NCBI GenBank assembly: GCA_039028155.1
Contig: JBCCIS010000026.1
Coordinates: 1 to 64,000 of the forward strand
Origin: Pseudomonadota bacterium
GTDB lineage: Bacteria > Pseudomonadota > Alphaproteobacteria > SP197
DNA: 64,000 bases
Direction of reading: 5' to 3'
In this document: positions 35,882 through 45,673 of the stretch, one piece after another
How positions within the stretch are numbered: the first letter of the stretch is position 1
Layout of the letters: each line of letters begins with the position of its first letter
Notes under the pieces: model-generated
The model's input: only the letters and a program-made list of their open reading frames with translations
Databases searched by the model: none
What the model was told of the DNA's origin: nothing
Translations under genes and position numbers: made by a program

Positions 35882-36904
35882 TCACGCCTTGCCTGTATCC
35901 TTACGCCAGCCTTGTTTCATGCGATCGTGCGCGGCTTCGGTGCCGTCGTGGAACGAGCCAAACCATTTGTCCCAAGGCATTTCCAAGTTGCCGTAATTGC
36001 AGCGGAAGTACCGGTGGTGCATCTGATGGTGGAACGTGCCGAGCGCCAGGCGGTTCTTGTCCTTGACCGTGAGGCCTTCGAAGCCGGTATGGGACGTCGC
36101 CGCGGTCAGGGCCTGATGCTGCATGTGGAACAGGATGTGGATGGGATGCGCGGCAACAACGAAATGGATGAGGATCGAGGAAAAGAAAATCACGTGCTCG
36201 ATCGGATGCATCGATAGACCCGACCACGGGCCGACATTGACGTTGCGGTGGTGCAACGCATGGGCGCGCTTGTAGAGCGGTGGCCAGTGCAGCCAGCGAT
36301 GCACCCAGTAGAAATGAAACGAAATCCAGATCGGCGTCAGGAAGAACAGGACGACGAACCAGACCGGACTGTCGTCCCATAGCAAAAGCGGCGCATAGCC
36401 GTTCGCCATCGCCCAGAACATCAGGACTTCGTAGGCGGTCCAAACGGCGACACCGCTGGTCAGCGTCCAGAACATGTTGTCGCGCAACTGACTACCCAGC
36501 GTGAAGCCGCGTTTGTTTCCGGTGAGATCCCTGGCGTCATAACGCAGCCGATCGCCCTGGCGACGGAACGTATGGAAAAAGAGGTGGAGGCCGCCGGCGA
36601 CGATGATCATGAGGACGAGGTTGCGCAGATAGATCTCGGCGATCCAACCGGGCGCCAGGTCGCGCGTGACCGAGAGCGGCGGCTGAAAATAGAACCAGGA
36701 CAACAACGCGACAACGACCAGGATCGACCGTTCGGTGATGACAAACCAGGAGCCCCAGATCCAGCGCGCGATCTTCAGGGGTTCCAGCGGCCAGGCGAAC
36801 AGGGGCGAGACCTGGATCGGCACGTCGGGGCGGTAATGCCACTGACTGGCGAACCCGCCGCGGCGTTGTTGGCCGGCGGCTCCGGCGGTGTCCTGGATGC
36901 TCAT
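35882..36904 (-). CDS. sterol desaturase / fatty acid hydroxylase family membrane protein
   Basis: This 340-residue integral membrane diiron protein has four or more hydrophobic helices. The histidine boxes are HRWLH, HALHHRN and, later, HHQMHHRYFRCNYGN, the classical fatty acid hydroxylase clusters. It would hydroxylate or desaturate a lipid. The segment GTFHHQMHHR is highly typical. AGGA lies seven bases before the start. It is divergent from a LysR gene with a palindromic operator between them. Confidence 0.9.
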   Translation of the reverse strand: MSIQDTAGAAGQQRRGGFASQWHYRPDVPIQVSPLFAWPLEPLKIARWIWGSWFVITERSILVVVALLSWFYFQPPLSVTRDLAPGWIAEIYLRNLVLMIIVAGGLHLFFHTFRRQGDRLRYDARDLTGNKRGFTLGSQLRDNMFWTLTSGVAVWTAYEVLMFWAMANGYAPLLLWDDSPVWFVVLFFLTPIWISFHFYWVHRWLHWPPLYKRAHALHHRNVNVGPWSGLSMHPIEHVIFFSSILIHFVVAAHPIHILFHMQHQALTAATSHTGFEGLTVKDKNRLALGTFHHQMHHRYFRCNYGNLEMPWDKWFGSFHDGTEAAHDRMKQGWRKDTGKA

Positions 36905-36974
36905 GCTGGCGTCCTGACTGATGGAGTTGGCTCACTCTAATCAAAACCCCAAACACTTGAAAAATTTGTCTTTT

Positions 36975-37004
36975 AGGTCAATAAAACCTGATTAATTGAG
37001 GTTT
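36975..37004. promoter_or_regulatory. LysR-type operator in the desaturase/LysR divergent region
   Basis: AAACCT (36984-36989) and AGGTTT (36999-37004) form an inverted repeat with a 9-bp spacer. A further AGGT at 36975-36978 pairs with the same ACCT. Three half-sites in an AT-rich region, 21 bp before the LysR start, fit the recognition and activation sites of a LysR-type regulator. Confidence 0.6.
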
Positions 37005-37024
37005 AGACGCGATCGGAGCGCGTA

Positions 37025-37954
37025 ATGCGCCTGTCGATCAAGGCACTGTCCTATTTCTTGACGGCCGCGGAACGCGGTTCGATCGCGCGGGCCGCCGAAG
37101 AGCTGCATGTCGTACCGTCGGCGATCGCAAGCGCCATCGAGCAGGTCGAGCAGGAGTTTGGTCTGAAACTCTTGCAGCGCTATCCCGCCAAAGGCATCAG
37201 GCCGACAGCGGCGGGTATCGAACTAATGCGCAAGATCCGCCATTTGCTGGACGAGTATCGAAACCTGATGCTTGAAGGCGCCGAACTACGCACGGCACTC
37301 TCGGGCCGCTTGTCGGTCGGATACTACGCACCGGTCGCGCCCGCGTTCATGCCGTCGATTGTTGGACCGCTCGTTCGTGACAACCCCGACGTTCGCATCA
37401 ACTTTGTCGAGTGCGATAACGAAGGCGCGCAGGCCGGCCTGTTGAACGGTGCGTTTGATGTGATTGTCTTCGTCGCTGAGAACGTTCGGCCGGGCATCGA
37501 ATGGGAAGCGCTGATCGAAGCGCCGCCCTACGTACTCGTGCCCGGCAAGCATCGTTTGGCCAAGCGTCCATTTCTTGCCTTCGACGATCTGGATCAAGTC
37601 CCGCTGGTGTTGCTCGACCTACCGTTCACCAGCGAATACTGCCGCGCGTTGCTCGAGGCTCACGGGTTGGAGGCCACCTTTGTCGCCACGGCATCGACGA
37701 CGGAAATGGTCAGGAGCCTGGTCGGCGCTGGCGTCGGGTGCGCGCTCCTGAACATGCGACCGTCGACGGACATCAGCTACGCCGGCGATAAGATCAAGGC
37801 GCTACCCCTCAGAACGCAGGCGAAACCGCTCAAACTGGTCCTGGGTCAGCAAAGCGGAAAGCCGCGCCGCCTGGTCGAGGCCTTTGCTGATGCCTGCCGC
37901 GCCTATTTCGCGCGTGCCGAGGCGGGTGAATTGATCGTGCCGGCAAAATCCTGA
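37025..37954 (+). CDS. LysR-family transcriptional regulator
   Basis: This 309-residue protein has its helix-turn-helix at residues 3-62 (LSYFLTAAERGSIARAAEEL, PSAIASAIEQVE). The effector domain spans about 92-300 (VGYYAPVAPAFMPSIV). It is divergent from the desaturase-family gene and 57 bp before the PEP mutase-family gene on its own strand. It is therefore a candidate regulator of both sides through the operator at 36975-37004. Confidence 0.92.
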   Translation: MRLSIKALSYFLTAAERGSIARAAEELHVVPSAIASAIEQVEQEFGLKLLQRYPAKGIRPTAAGIELMRKIRHLLDEYRNLMLEGAELRTALSGRLSVGYYAPVAPAFMPSIVGPLVRDNPDVRINFVECDNEGAQAGLLNGAFDVIVFVAENVRPGIEWEALIEAPPYVLVPGKHRLAKRPFLAFDDLDQVPLVLLDLPFTSEYCRALLEAHGLEATFVATASTTEMVRSLVGAGVGCALLNMRPSTDISYAGDKIKALPLRTQAKPLKLVLGQQSGKPRRLVEAFADACRAYFARAEAGELIVPAKS

Positions 37955-38011
37955 CTTGATCCCCGCAGCCCACCCGCTTACGCCGGGCGAGACTGTATTG
38001 ATGAGGACATC

Positions 38012-38884
38012 ATGACGCCTGCCAACCAACTCCGTTCGCTGCTGGACCAGGATCGCCTGCTCACCACGCCCTGCTGCTACGACGCTCTATCGGCCAAGCT
38101 GATTGAGCAGGCAGGCTTTGATCTGACATTCATGTCGGGTTTTGCCGCATCGGCCAGCCGCATCGGTGAGCCCGACCTGGGCCTGATGAGTTACGGCGAG
38201 GTCATCGATCAGGTCCTGAACATTCGCGACGCCATTTCGATCCCGTTAATCGTCGACGGCGATACCGGCTATGGCAACGCAATGAATGTGCGGCGCACGG
38301 TGCGGGGCGCGGCGCATGCCGGCGGCGCCGCGGTCATGATCGAAGATCAACTCGCGCCCAAACGATGTGGCCACACGCCGGGCAAAGAGGTGGTCGGGCG
38401 CGGGGAGGCGTTTGACCGCATCCGTGCCGCCATCGATGCGCGCGATGCCGGCGCCGACATCTTGATCCTGGCGCGCACCGACGCGCGCGAGACCCATGGC
38501 CTGAGCGAGGCGCTGCACCGCGCCGAAGTCTTCGCCGAACTAGGCGCGGACATCCTGTTCGTCGAGGCGCCGAAGGATGAAGCGGAGATGCGCGCCATTT
38601 GCGACAATCTGCCGTTGCCGAAGATGGCGAATATTATCGAAGGCGGCCATACGCCGGACTTGCCGCCTGACGAACTCTACGACATCGGATACCGCCTGGC
38701 CGTCTATCCATTGAGCCTGATGGCCGCCAGCATGCAGGCGATGGTCGAAACCCTGGCCGACATGGCTGAAGGACAACCGCGCCACCGGCGGCTGATGGGT
38801 TTTGACGAACTGCGCCGGCGGATTGGCTTCGACACCTACTATGACGTATCCGCCGCCTACGAGACGTCGCGACGCGACAGTTAG
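38012..38884 (+). CDS. isocitrate lyase/PEP mutase superfamily protein, oxaloacetate decarboxylase-like
   Basis: This 290-residue TIM-barrel enzyme has PCCYDALSAKLIEQAGFD at the front and DGDTGYGNAMNVRRTV with its metal aspartates. KRCGH at about 117-121 is the loop cysteine motif shared by isocitrate, methylisocitrate and 2,3-dimethylmalate lyases. The segments ARTDAR and FVEAP complete the site. It would cleave or decarboxylate a 2-oxo or 2-hydroxy dicarboxylate. GAGGACATC precedes the ATG. A shorter paralogue lies at 61006. Confidence 0.88.
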   Translation: MTPANQLRSLLDQDRLLTTPCCYDALSAKLIEQAGFDLTFMSGFAASASRIGEPDLGLMSYGEVIDQVLNIRDAISIPLIVDGDTGYGNAMNVRRTVRGAAHAGGAAVMIEDQLAPKRCGHTPGKEVVGRGEAFDRIRAAIDARDAGADILILARTDARETHGLSEALHRAEVFAELGADILFVEAPKDEAEMRAICDNLPLPKMANIIEGGHTPDLPPDELYDIGYRLAVYPLSLMAASMQAMVETLADMAEGQPRHRRLMGFDELRRRIGFDTYYDVSAAYETSRRDS

Positions 38885-38948
38885 AGCGACTTATGGTGAG
38901 GTGGAATTGCCTCGGCCTGCGTTGTCAGCACGGGCCGGACGTCCACGA

Positions 38949-41483
38949 TTAGCTTTCGGAGAAACCCGCTCGACTCAGCACCTCTCGGGCATGCGACCAC
39001 AGATCAGGATCCATGACGCGTCCGATTGTCGACATTCTCTCGATGGTAACCTCCGGGCGCATGTCGATCACGATCTTAGCCTCCGCATTGGCCTCATCGA
39101 TGCGATCTTGGTGGGCCAAGATGAGGGCCAAGACAATGTGGAGGCCCGGGAGATTCTCGCCATGACTCAGCGCTTCGCGAGCAGTCGCTTCGGCTTCCTT
39201 GCCCCGATCCAGAAAGGCCAAAACGGCGGCTTTGGTCGCCAATTTTATCGGTAACAAGGGGCCTTTCGGACTTAGGTCGATGGAGATATCGATGTGCGGA
39301 ATGGCCTCGGTCAGTTGGGCATCCCAAATCAGGGCAAGTGCCAAGAAGTAGTGGGCCCTTTGGGAGTTGGGATTGAGCGCGATTGACGCTTCGGCTTCGG
39401 CAATTGCCCGATCCCGCTTGCCGCGCAGCGTATAGGTCCTGGACAACGCATAGTGTGCCGCACTGCTGCCAGGATCCAGTGAGACGGCTTTGGTGGCAGC
39501 CTCGTGACCGCGCTTCAACGACCCCTCCAGATCGTCGGTCTGCAGCCAAAAAACGGCGCGCGCCTCAATGAGAGCAATCTGGGCATAGGGAGGCGCATAG
39601 TTCGGCGCCTTTTCGATCGCCCTGAGCGAGAGCTCATAGGCCTTGCGCGAACCTTCCTCGTTCAATTGGTAGAAGTACCAACTGGCGCGCAAGTACAGGT
39701 CCCACGCGTCGAGGTTCTCCGGTGGTTTGCGCAGGGCGCGTTTGCTCTCGCTCTCGTTCACCTCCAGGCCGATGGTTGCGACAATGGTGGCGGCGATGTC
39801 CTCTTCGGCGGCGATGACATCCTCGACATCCATGTCCATCGTGTAGCGGTTGGCCCACAGTTCGGTCGCGGTCGCGGCCTCGATGAGGTGGACTGTGATG
39901 TCGAGCTTCTGACCGTCCTTGCGGACGCTGCCCTCGACCACATACTGAACGTCCAGCTCGCGGCCGACCTGGCGCGGATCCGGGTTTTGGCCGCGATAGA
40001 CAAAACTGGTCGACCGCGCGATCACCATCAGCCAGTCCATGCGCGAAAGATCCGCGATGATCTCGCCGGCTATGCCTTCGGCAAAATAGGTTTGATCGGG
40101 ATCGTCGCTGTGGTTTTCAAACGCCAAGACGGCGATCGCGGGTTTGGATGGGTGGGCCGAGTCGATCGCTGCCGAAGCCGCGCTGGAAGCCGGCGATGGC
40201 GCCGCGTATGTCTTGGTCGTGGAGACCACGGGCGCGGCGGCCGGGCTGGCGACGGCTCCTGCTTGGTCATAGGAAAACGCCGGCCCGTTCTTCGGCCAAT
40301 CGATATCGTGCAGCGTCAGGAAGTCCTGCAGGCTGGATGCCGCATAGAGGAACGCCATGGCGCGAACGGCGTTTGAGCGCGTTTGATGCGTCAGGGCCAG
40401 GCCCGCGGCGATCCTGCCCATCAGGCACTGGCTTTCCATGTAGGACAGGCGGTTGGGTTCGTGCCGGTCGACCCATGTCTTCACCTTGTCGCGCATGTCG
40501 GCGACGAGCTGCAGCATGCCGACGTCGTCACCGGTGACGACATCATCTTCCTGCATATGGGCGCGGGGACTGAGCGCGTTGAGGATCGACTTCCATCGGC
40601 TGGGCTCAATCGATTGGCGTTCGCCGAGCAGGTAGGTGAGCTCGAAATAGGCGTGGTCGAAGAAAAGGAAACCGTCGTCGCGATAGAGATCGAGATCGAT
40701 GAGATAGTATTCCGGCTTCACTTCGGCCTGGCGATGCACCAGCACATTGAAACCGTGGAGGTCGCCGTGGACGTTGCCGCGGATCGCGCGCAACAGTGTC
40801 GACGGACCGATGTCGACGACTTCCTCCGCGAACGCCAGGGGATTGGGGCGCCATTCGCCCTCGAACGACAGTGCGGGCGTCAGCGGGTCCAAGCCGCAGG
40901 TTGAACTGATAAAGTCATGAATCCGCCCGCCATCGCTGGGGTCGAGCCGGTAGCCGAGCCACGATTGCAAGAGATCCCGCGGCTTCAGCATGGCCGGGTC
41001 GAGAAAAGACTTCTCGTTCCAGCACTCCAAGAGGTCGTCGGCCAGGCGCCCCGCGACGTTCAGTTGCGGCATCCAGGCGCATTCGGCCCATGGCAGGGCG
41101 TATTCCAGCCCACGCCCGGCAATCGTGGAGAGAATGGCCACCTCGTCGCCGCTTTGAACCGCGTGAACGATGCGCGGCAGGTGCGCGGCCGCGTAGTCCG
41201 GATTGACCTCGAAGGCGCGGCGGTGGCGCTCGAACTCCCGATCCTGCGACCAGTCCGTGCCGGAGGTTCGATCAAGTTTCAAAATAGCCTGTCCGGCAAA
41301 GTCCTTGCCGGTCAGATCAGCCGCGAACACCAGGGCGCCAGATTTGCCGCTGAGCTGGCGGTTTAGGTAGATTTCACCCTCGACACCCCATTCGTGACGC
41401 AGGACAGGCTCCAGGTCCCGATAGTTGTCGGGCCAGGGCAGGAGGGATTGTCTATCTTCCTGTTGCGAGGGGACGTCGGTCAC
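38949..41483 (-). CDS. kinase-like domain + TolB/FlgO-like domain + TPR protein
   Basis: This 844-residue three-part protein begins with residues about 10-390 resembling an aminoglycoside-phosphotransferase-like kinase: catalytic loop HGDLHGFN at 239-246 and metal motif IDLD at 262-265. An Ala/Ser/Pro linker follows (about 405-445). Residues 449-580 form the TolB/FlgO-like domain common behind class III cyclases (AIAVLAFENHSDD, VVEGSVRKDGQKL). TPR repeats fill the rest. I start at GTG 41483 with AGGA upstream; a longer frame to 41789 would run into the divergent gene. The combination suggests cytosolic signalling. Confidence 0.78.
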   Translation of the reverse strand: MTDVPSQQEDRQSLLPWPDNYRDLEPVLRHEWGVEGEIYLNRQLSGKSGALVFAADLTGKDFAGQAILKLDRTSGTDWSQDREFERHRRAFEVNPDYAAAHLPRIVHAVQSGDEVAILSTIAGRGLEYALPWAECAWMPQLNVAGRLADDLLECWNEKSFLDPAMLKPRDLLQSWLGYRLDPSDGGRIHDFISSTCGLDPLTPALSFEGEWRPNPLAFAEEVVDIGPSTLLRAIRGNVHGDLHGFNVLVHRQAEVKPEYYLIDLDLYRDDGFLFFDHAYFELTYLLGERQSIEPSRWKSILNALSPRAHMQEDDVVTGDDVGMLQLVADMRDKVKTWVDRHEPNRLSYMESQCLMGRIAAGLALTHQTRSNAVRAMAFLYAASSLQDFLTLHDIDWPKNGPAFSYDQAGAVASPAAAPVVSTTKTYAAPSPASSAASAAIDSAHPSKPAIAVLAFENHSDDPDQTYFAEGIAGEIIADLSRMDWLMVIARSTSFVYRGQNPDPRQVGRELDVQYVVEGSVRKDGQKLDITVHLIEAATATELWANRYTMDMDVEDVIAAEEDIAATIVATIGLEVNESESKRALRKPPENLDAWDLYLRASWYFYQLNEEGSRKAYELSLRAIEKAPNYAPPYAQIALIEARAVFWLQTDDLEGSLKRGHEAATKAVSLDPGSSAAHYALSRTYTLRGKRDRAIAEAEASIALNPNSQRAHYFLALALIWDAQLTEAIPHIDISIDLSPKGPLLPIKLATKAAVLAFLDRGKEAEATAREALSHGENLPGLHIVLALILAHQDRIDEANAEAKIVIDMRPEVTIERMSTIGRVMDPDLWSHAREVLSRAGFSES

Positions 41484-41670
41484 ACGCCAATCCTGGTTTG
41501 TAGCGGCATGAGCCAGTTTTCCAGGTGTCGGTGTCGGGTACAAGTCGGTCGTGGCGTGATCGGGACAATCCTGCGGAGGTTTACTCAGATGAATCCGATC
41601 CGGCCAAGGCTTCCGGCCTGCGTGGATTATTCTCGGCCGCTCCGATAATCTCCCGCTGCACGGAGCCTCT

Positions 41671-43578
41671 ATGAACCAATATTCGGCCATTTTGTCGACG
41701 GCGATCGTCGGATATTCGCGCCTCATGCGGATGGATGAGACGCGCGCGGCGGCGTCTTTGAAGCGTATCCGCGCCGAAATTGTCGACATTCGGCTTGCCC
41801 GTCACGGCGGCTCGATAACAAAGGCGGTCGACGATCGCCTGGTGATCGCCTTCGAGACCTGCATGCAGGCGGTCGCCTTCGCGATCGACATGCAGATCGC
41901 GATGCGCGAACGCAACAAGAAGCGGCGCGAGGATCGGCAGATCCACTACCGGATCGGCATCGAGGCCGTCACCGATCCCGAGGCCGATGCTGGAGGATCC
42001 GGCGGTCCGGAGAGCGTAGCCGGCGGCCTTTCCGAGCTCGCCTTCCTGGGCGGTGTCTGCATCTCCGGCCTGGTGCATGACGACATCACCCCCGCCGCCG
42101 ATCTCAACTTCGACCAGATTGTCGAGCGCCGGGTCAAGATCCATCCCGAGCCCGATGCGGTCTATGACGTCGTGCTGGACGAAAAGGCCGCGGCGTTCGT
42201 GGAAGCGCCACCGAAGGTCAGGTCCAAACGGCAGATCAAACGGACAACGATGTTGACTGCCGCCGCGGCGCTGGTGCTGGTGCTGATCGGTGCCGGCGGC
42301 GCCTGGTTTGTCCTGAGCCAAAATCAGACAACAGTCATACCGGAGACCTCGTCCGAACGTTTTCCGAACCGGCCCTCGATCGCCGTTTTGCCGTTCGAGA
42401 ACCTCTCGATGAGCGACGAGGGCAACATGATTGCCGACGGCATGACGGCATCCATCATCAGCGCGCTGGCTGATGTGCCCGAGATCTTCGTGATCTCGCG
42501 CAACTCCATCAACAGCTACAAGGATCAGCCGGTCGATGTCCGTCAGGTCGGTCAGGACCTGAACGTCGCCTATGTCGTTGACGGCACGGTGCAGCTATCC
42601 GGCGACAACGCGCGCATACTTGTCGAGCTCGCCGATACCTTGCGTGGCGAGAACCTATGGACCGGCCGCTACGATCGCCATGTCGGCGATCTCTTCAGTC
42701 TCCAGGACGAGATCGCGCTCAGGGTGCTCGTTTCGCTCCAGGTGCAGTTGACAGAGGGCTATCAGGCGGCCGTTCGCGGCGCCAGCACCGACAATGTCGA
42801 TGCCTATCTGGCGCTGATGCGGGCCGAGGCCGAGTTCCGCGAGTACAGTCGCCAGGGGTCGATGGAAGCGCGGCGATTGATCAAGGAAGTTCTGGCGCTC
42901 GATCCCAATTACCGCGAAGCCTATTTGCTGGAGGCGCGCACCTATATCCGCGATGCCCAATGGGGCCATAGCGACGACCCCACGGCGTCGCTGGAGAAAG
43001 CGGCGACGCTTCTTGAAAAGGCCGCGGCATTAGACGAGCAGACCTCCGACGCCGAACAGGCCGAGCTCGACATTCTGAACGCCTTTATCGATCAGGTCGC
43101 GGGCCGCTACGACGAGGCCATGGCGAAGACGTCAAGCGCGACCGAGCTTGACCCCAACAACTCGTTCGTCCTGGCGCTTGCCGGGTTCCTCGCGTCGTTC
43201 AACCGGCAATACGACAAGTCGATCGAGCTGATCGACCGGGCAATGCTTATCAATCCGGTTTATCCAAGCTGGTACTCGCTCTATTTGTCGCGCGACTACA
43301 CGTTCAAGGGTGAGGTGGACCAGGCCGTCGACTGGGCGCTCGATGCGGTGAGCCGGGCCGAGAACGACAACCGTCGCGCCTGGACGCTGGTCAATCTGGC
43401 CTTCGTCTACGACCAGGCAGGGCGGCCCAACGATGCGCAAGCCGCCGCTGCTGAGGCGCTTGCCCTGTCGCCGGACCTCAGCATTAGCAGCATCGATAGT
43501 GCGCAGCCCTACAGCAATGCGGAAGACTGGGAGACGCTGACGGCATCCCTGGTGCGGGCGGGCATTCCCGAGCAGTAA
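41671..43578 (+). CDS. degenerate class III cyclase domain + TM + TolB/FlgO-like domain + TPR protein
   Basis: This 635-residue protein has residues 1-175 aligned with class III cyclases (VGYSRLMRMDE, HGGSITKAVDDRL). The first metal aspartate is Ala11, and the GDGVNVAAR segment is replaced by an unrelated Gly/Ser-rich stretch, so catalysis is very unlikely. One transmembrane helix follows at about 193-215. The TolB/FlgO-like domain is at about 235-365 (SIAVLPFENLS, VVDGTVQLSG), then TPRs. It is divergent from the kinase-like/TolB/TPR gene, sharing the same two C-terminal modules. Confidence 0.85.
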   Translation: MNQYSAILSTAIVGYSRLMRMDETRAAASLKRIRAEIVDIRLARHGGSITKAVDDRLVIAFETCMQAVAFAIDMQIAMRERNKKRREDRQIHYRIGIEAVTDPEADAGGSGGPESVAGGLSELAFLGGVCISGLVHDDITPAADLNFDQIVERRVKIHPEPDAVYDVVLDEKAAAFVEAPPKVRSKRQIKRTTMLTAAAALVLVLIGAGGAWFVLSQNQTTVIPETSSERFPNRPSIAVLPFENLSMSDEGNMIADGMTASIISALADVPEIFVISRNSINSYKDQPVDVRQVGQDLNVAYVVDGTVQLSGDNARILVELADTLRGENLWTGRYDRHVGDLFSLQDEIALRVLVSLQVQLTEGYQAAVRGASTDNVDAYLALMRAEAEFREYSRQGSMEARRLIKEVLALDPNYREAYLLEARTYIRDAQWGHSDDPTASLEKAATLLEKAAALDEQTSDAEQAELDILNAFIDQVAGRYDEAMAKTSSATELDPNNSFVLALAGFLASFNRQYDKSIELIDRAMLINPVYPSWYSLYLSRDYTFKGEVDQAVDWALDAVSRAENDNRRAWTLVNLAFVYDQAGRPNDAQAAAAEALALSPDLSISSIDSAQPYSNAEDWETLTASLVRAGIPEQ

Positions 43579-43598
43579 ACGCGAGCCGCCATTCGGCT

Positions 43599-45614
43599 TC
43601 AGGGCCCTGCCAGCCAACCCTTCTGTGTCATGGCGTCAATAATCTGATCGGCGATCATCGTCGCGCCCTTAGTATTGACGTGGTGACCGTCGAAGTAGAG
43701 CGGATCACCATCCAACTGGGCGACGCACCGTCCGGCGACATAGGTGTCGCAGAAAGCGGTCTCGGGTTTGACGCGGATCAGGTTTGCGTTCTCACCCAGC
43801 AAGTCGAGCTGTTGGTAGGATTGTGCCGTGCGCTCGCGAAAGACATCGTGGCTGGTGGAAAGCGGCCCCTCGCGCTCGATGCCGAACTGGATTTCGCGCG
43901 CCAGATGGATCGGGACACTCCATCCGACTTCAGGCACCGGATAGACCAGCACGACGCGATGACCGTTGGCCAGAAGGCTCTCGACCGTTTCGCGATAGAG
44001 CGTTCCGACCTTGTCGATACGGTCGGGATCGAAAGCCGCGCTGCGCTCACTGCCAAGCGGGATGGATACATCATTGAGGTGATCGGGAAGGACACCGCCT
44101 TCCATGTTGTCAAATGGCTCGAGTTCAAGGTGCACCGGCCATCTCGCCACAACGACAATCGTGGTGGGCGGCTGTTCCAACAGGTAGTCCATGACGTGCT
44201 CTGTAAAGCGGACGCATTCGAGTCCGGCTCGGGCACGATACACGCCGAGAGCGGGAACACAGGCGCTGCTAGAGAACTGACGGACCGACGTATCATGCGC
44301 GGCAAGGGTATCGGTCAGTGCGCCCGCCAGTTCGACCGCATGGCTGTCGCCCCAGATGATCAAATTGTCGGACCGTTCACCGGCGTGGAGACAGGATTCA
44401 TCAAGGACAGATTGGTCGGCAATGTTGGCATGGCAGTCTCGGGTCCTGGCATCCGGCCGTCCGCTCAATGCGGCCATCTGAATGGCGTCGGGCGGCAAGC
44501 GTTGTGGCAGGCCGCGGGTGAGATGGCCAAACATGCCGAAGCCGGCCACCAGAACCGAGACGCAAGCCGCGCCGACGAAGATCTGCCTGCGTGAAAAGAC
44601 CGTCCTTTGTCGGAACGGGCGTTCGACAAATCGCCACGACAGATAAGCCAGGACCAGGGCGGCGACGCTTAGGCCCAGATAGACATCCGGCGTGACATGA
44701 TCCAGCAAGCGGATACGCGCGAACGCGAACAAGGGCTGGTGCCAGAGATAGGCGCTGTAGCTGATCAGCCCGATACCGACCACCGGGCTCCAGCACAACA
44801 TCCTGCCGACCAGCGTGCGCGGTCGTGTGAACGCGACAACCAGGGCCGTGCCGATGACCGGGATCAGCGCCCAAAGGCTGGGGAAGGGCGTGCTCTCATC
44901 GAAGGCAAAGACGGCATAAAGGATCATGCCGAAGCCAAGGGCCGATCCGGTTTGTGCGACGACGCCGTCGGTCCGCAGCCAGGTCGGCGCTGTCAGCGCC
45001 AGCATGGCGCCCACCGCCAGTTCCCAGGCGCGTGTCGGCAACAGGTAGAAGTTGGCGATGGGGTGCGTTGTCGAGGCCCACTCGGCCAGTGCCAGGCTGA
45101 CAATGGCGCACAGGATGATGACGGCGAGCAGCGACTTGACCGTCAGGCGCCGGAACAACAACAGGAAGAGCGGGAAGAAGACATAGAACTGCTCTTCAAC
45201 CGCCAGCGACCATGTGTGCAGCATGGGTTTCAGCTCGGCGGCCGCGGCGAAATAGTCGCTTTCCAGCCAGAACAGGATGTTCGATGCAAAGACGCTGATC
45301 GCGACCAGACTTTGGGCGAAGTTCCGGAACTCGTTCGGCAGCATCCACATCCAGGCAAACGGGATCGAGACCAGGCACACCAGCATGAGCGCCGGCAATA
45401 TTCGTCTGATCCGCCGGTCATAGAAGCCGAGGATTGAAAACGAACCGGCTTGGATCTCCGTGTGGATGATGGTGGTGATCAGGTAGCCGCTGATGACAAA
45501 GAAGACGTCGACACCGACATAGCCGCCGCCGAAGAGATCGAAGCCGGCATGGAACAGGATGACCGGGATAACCGCGAGAGCACGAAGGCCGTCAATCTCT
45601 GCTCTGTACTGCAT
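43599..45614 (-). CDS. acyltransferase 3 (OafA/YrhL) with C-terminal SGNH domain
   Basis: This 671-residue membrane protein has ten or so helices of the acyltransferase-3 family starting YRAEIDGLRALAVIPVILFH, with GGGYVGVDVFFVISGYL and FYDRRIRRILPAL, all family hallmarks. The last ~280 residues are an SGNH/GDSL-like domain: IIWGDSHAVEL supplies the Ser block and FDGHHVNTKGA the His block. Such proteins O-acetylate LPS O-antigen or other glycans at the envelope. It lies just left of the biosynthetic cluster but on the other strand. Confidence 0.93.
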   Translation of the reverse strand: MQYRAEIDGLRALAVIPVILFHAGFDLFGGGYVGVDVFFVISGYLITTIIHTEIQAGSFSILGFYDRRIRRILPALMLVCLVSIPFAWMWMLPNEFRNFAQSLVAISVFASNILFWLESDYFAAAAELKPMLHTWSLAVEEQFYVFFPLFLLLFRRLTVKSLLAVIILCAIVSLALAEWASTTHPIANFYLLPTRAWELAVGAMLALTAPTWLRTDGVVAQTGSALGFGMILYAVFAFDESTPFPSLWALIPVIGTALVVAFTRPRTLVGRMLCWSPVVGIGLISYSAYLWHQPLFAFARIRLLDHVTPDVYLGLSVAALVLAYLSWRFVERPFRQRTVFSRRQIFVGAACVSVLVAGFGMFGHLTRGLPQRLPPDAIQMAALSGRPDARTRDCHANIADQSVLDESCLHAGERSDNLIIWGDSHAVELAGALTDTLAAHDTSVRQFSSSACVPALGVYRARAGLECVRFTEHVMDYLLEQPPTTIVVVARWPVHLELEPFDNMEGGVLPDHLNDVSIPLGSERSAAFDPDRIDKVGTLYRETVESLLANGHRVVLVYPVPEVGWSVPIHLAREIQFGIEREGPLSTSHDVFRERTAQSYQQLDLLGENANLIRVKPETAFCDTYVAGRCVAQLDGDPLYFDGHHVNTKGATMIADQIIDAMTQKGWLAGP

Positions 45615-45673
45615 GGCGGTGCTTTGGTGGATCTAACCGTGACGAGGCGATGGTGGGTATGGCCGCGATGCGT

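Noticed and set aside
41484-41789. N-terminal extension of the kinase-like/TolB/TPR protein
   Set aside because: It would overlap the start of the divergent gene, has no ribosome site and no domain character; GTG 41483 with AGGA is better.
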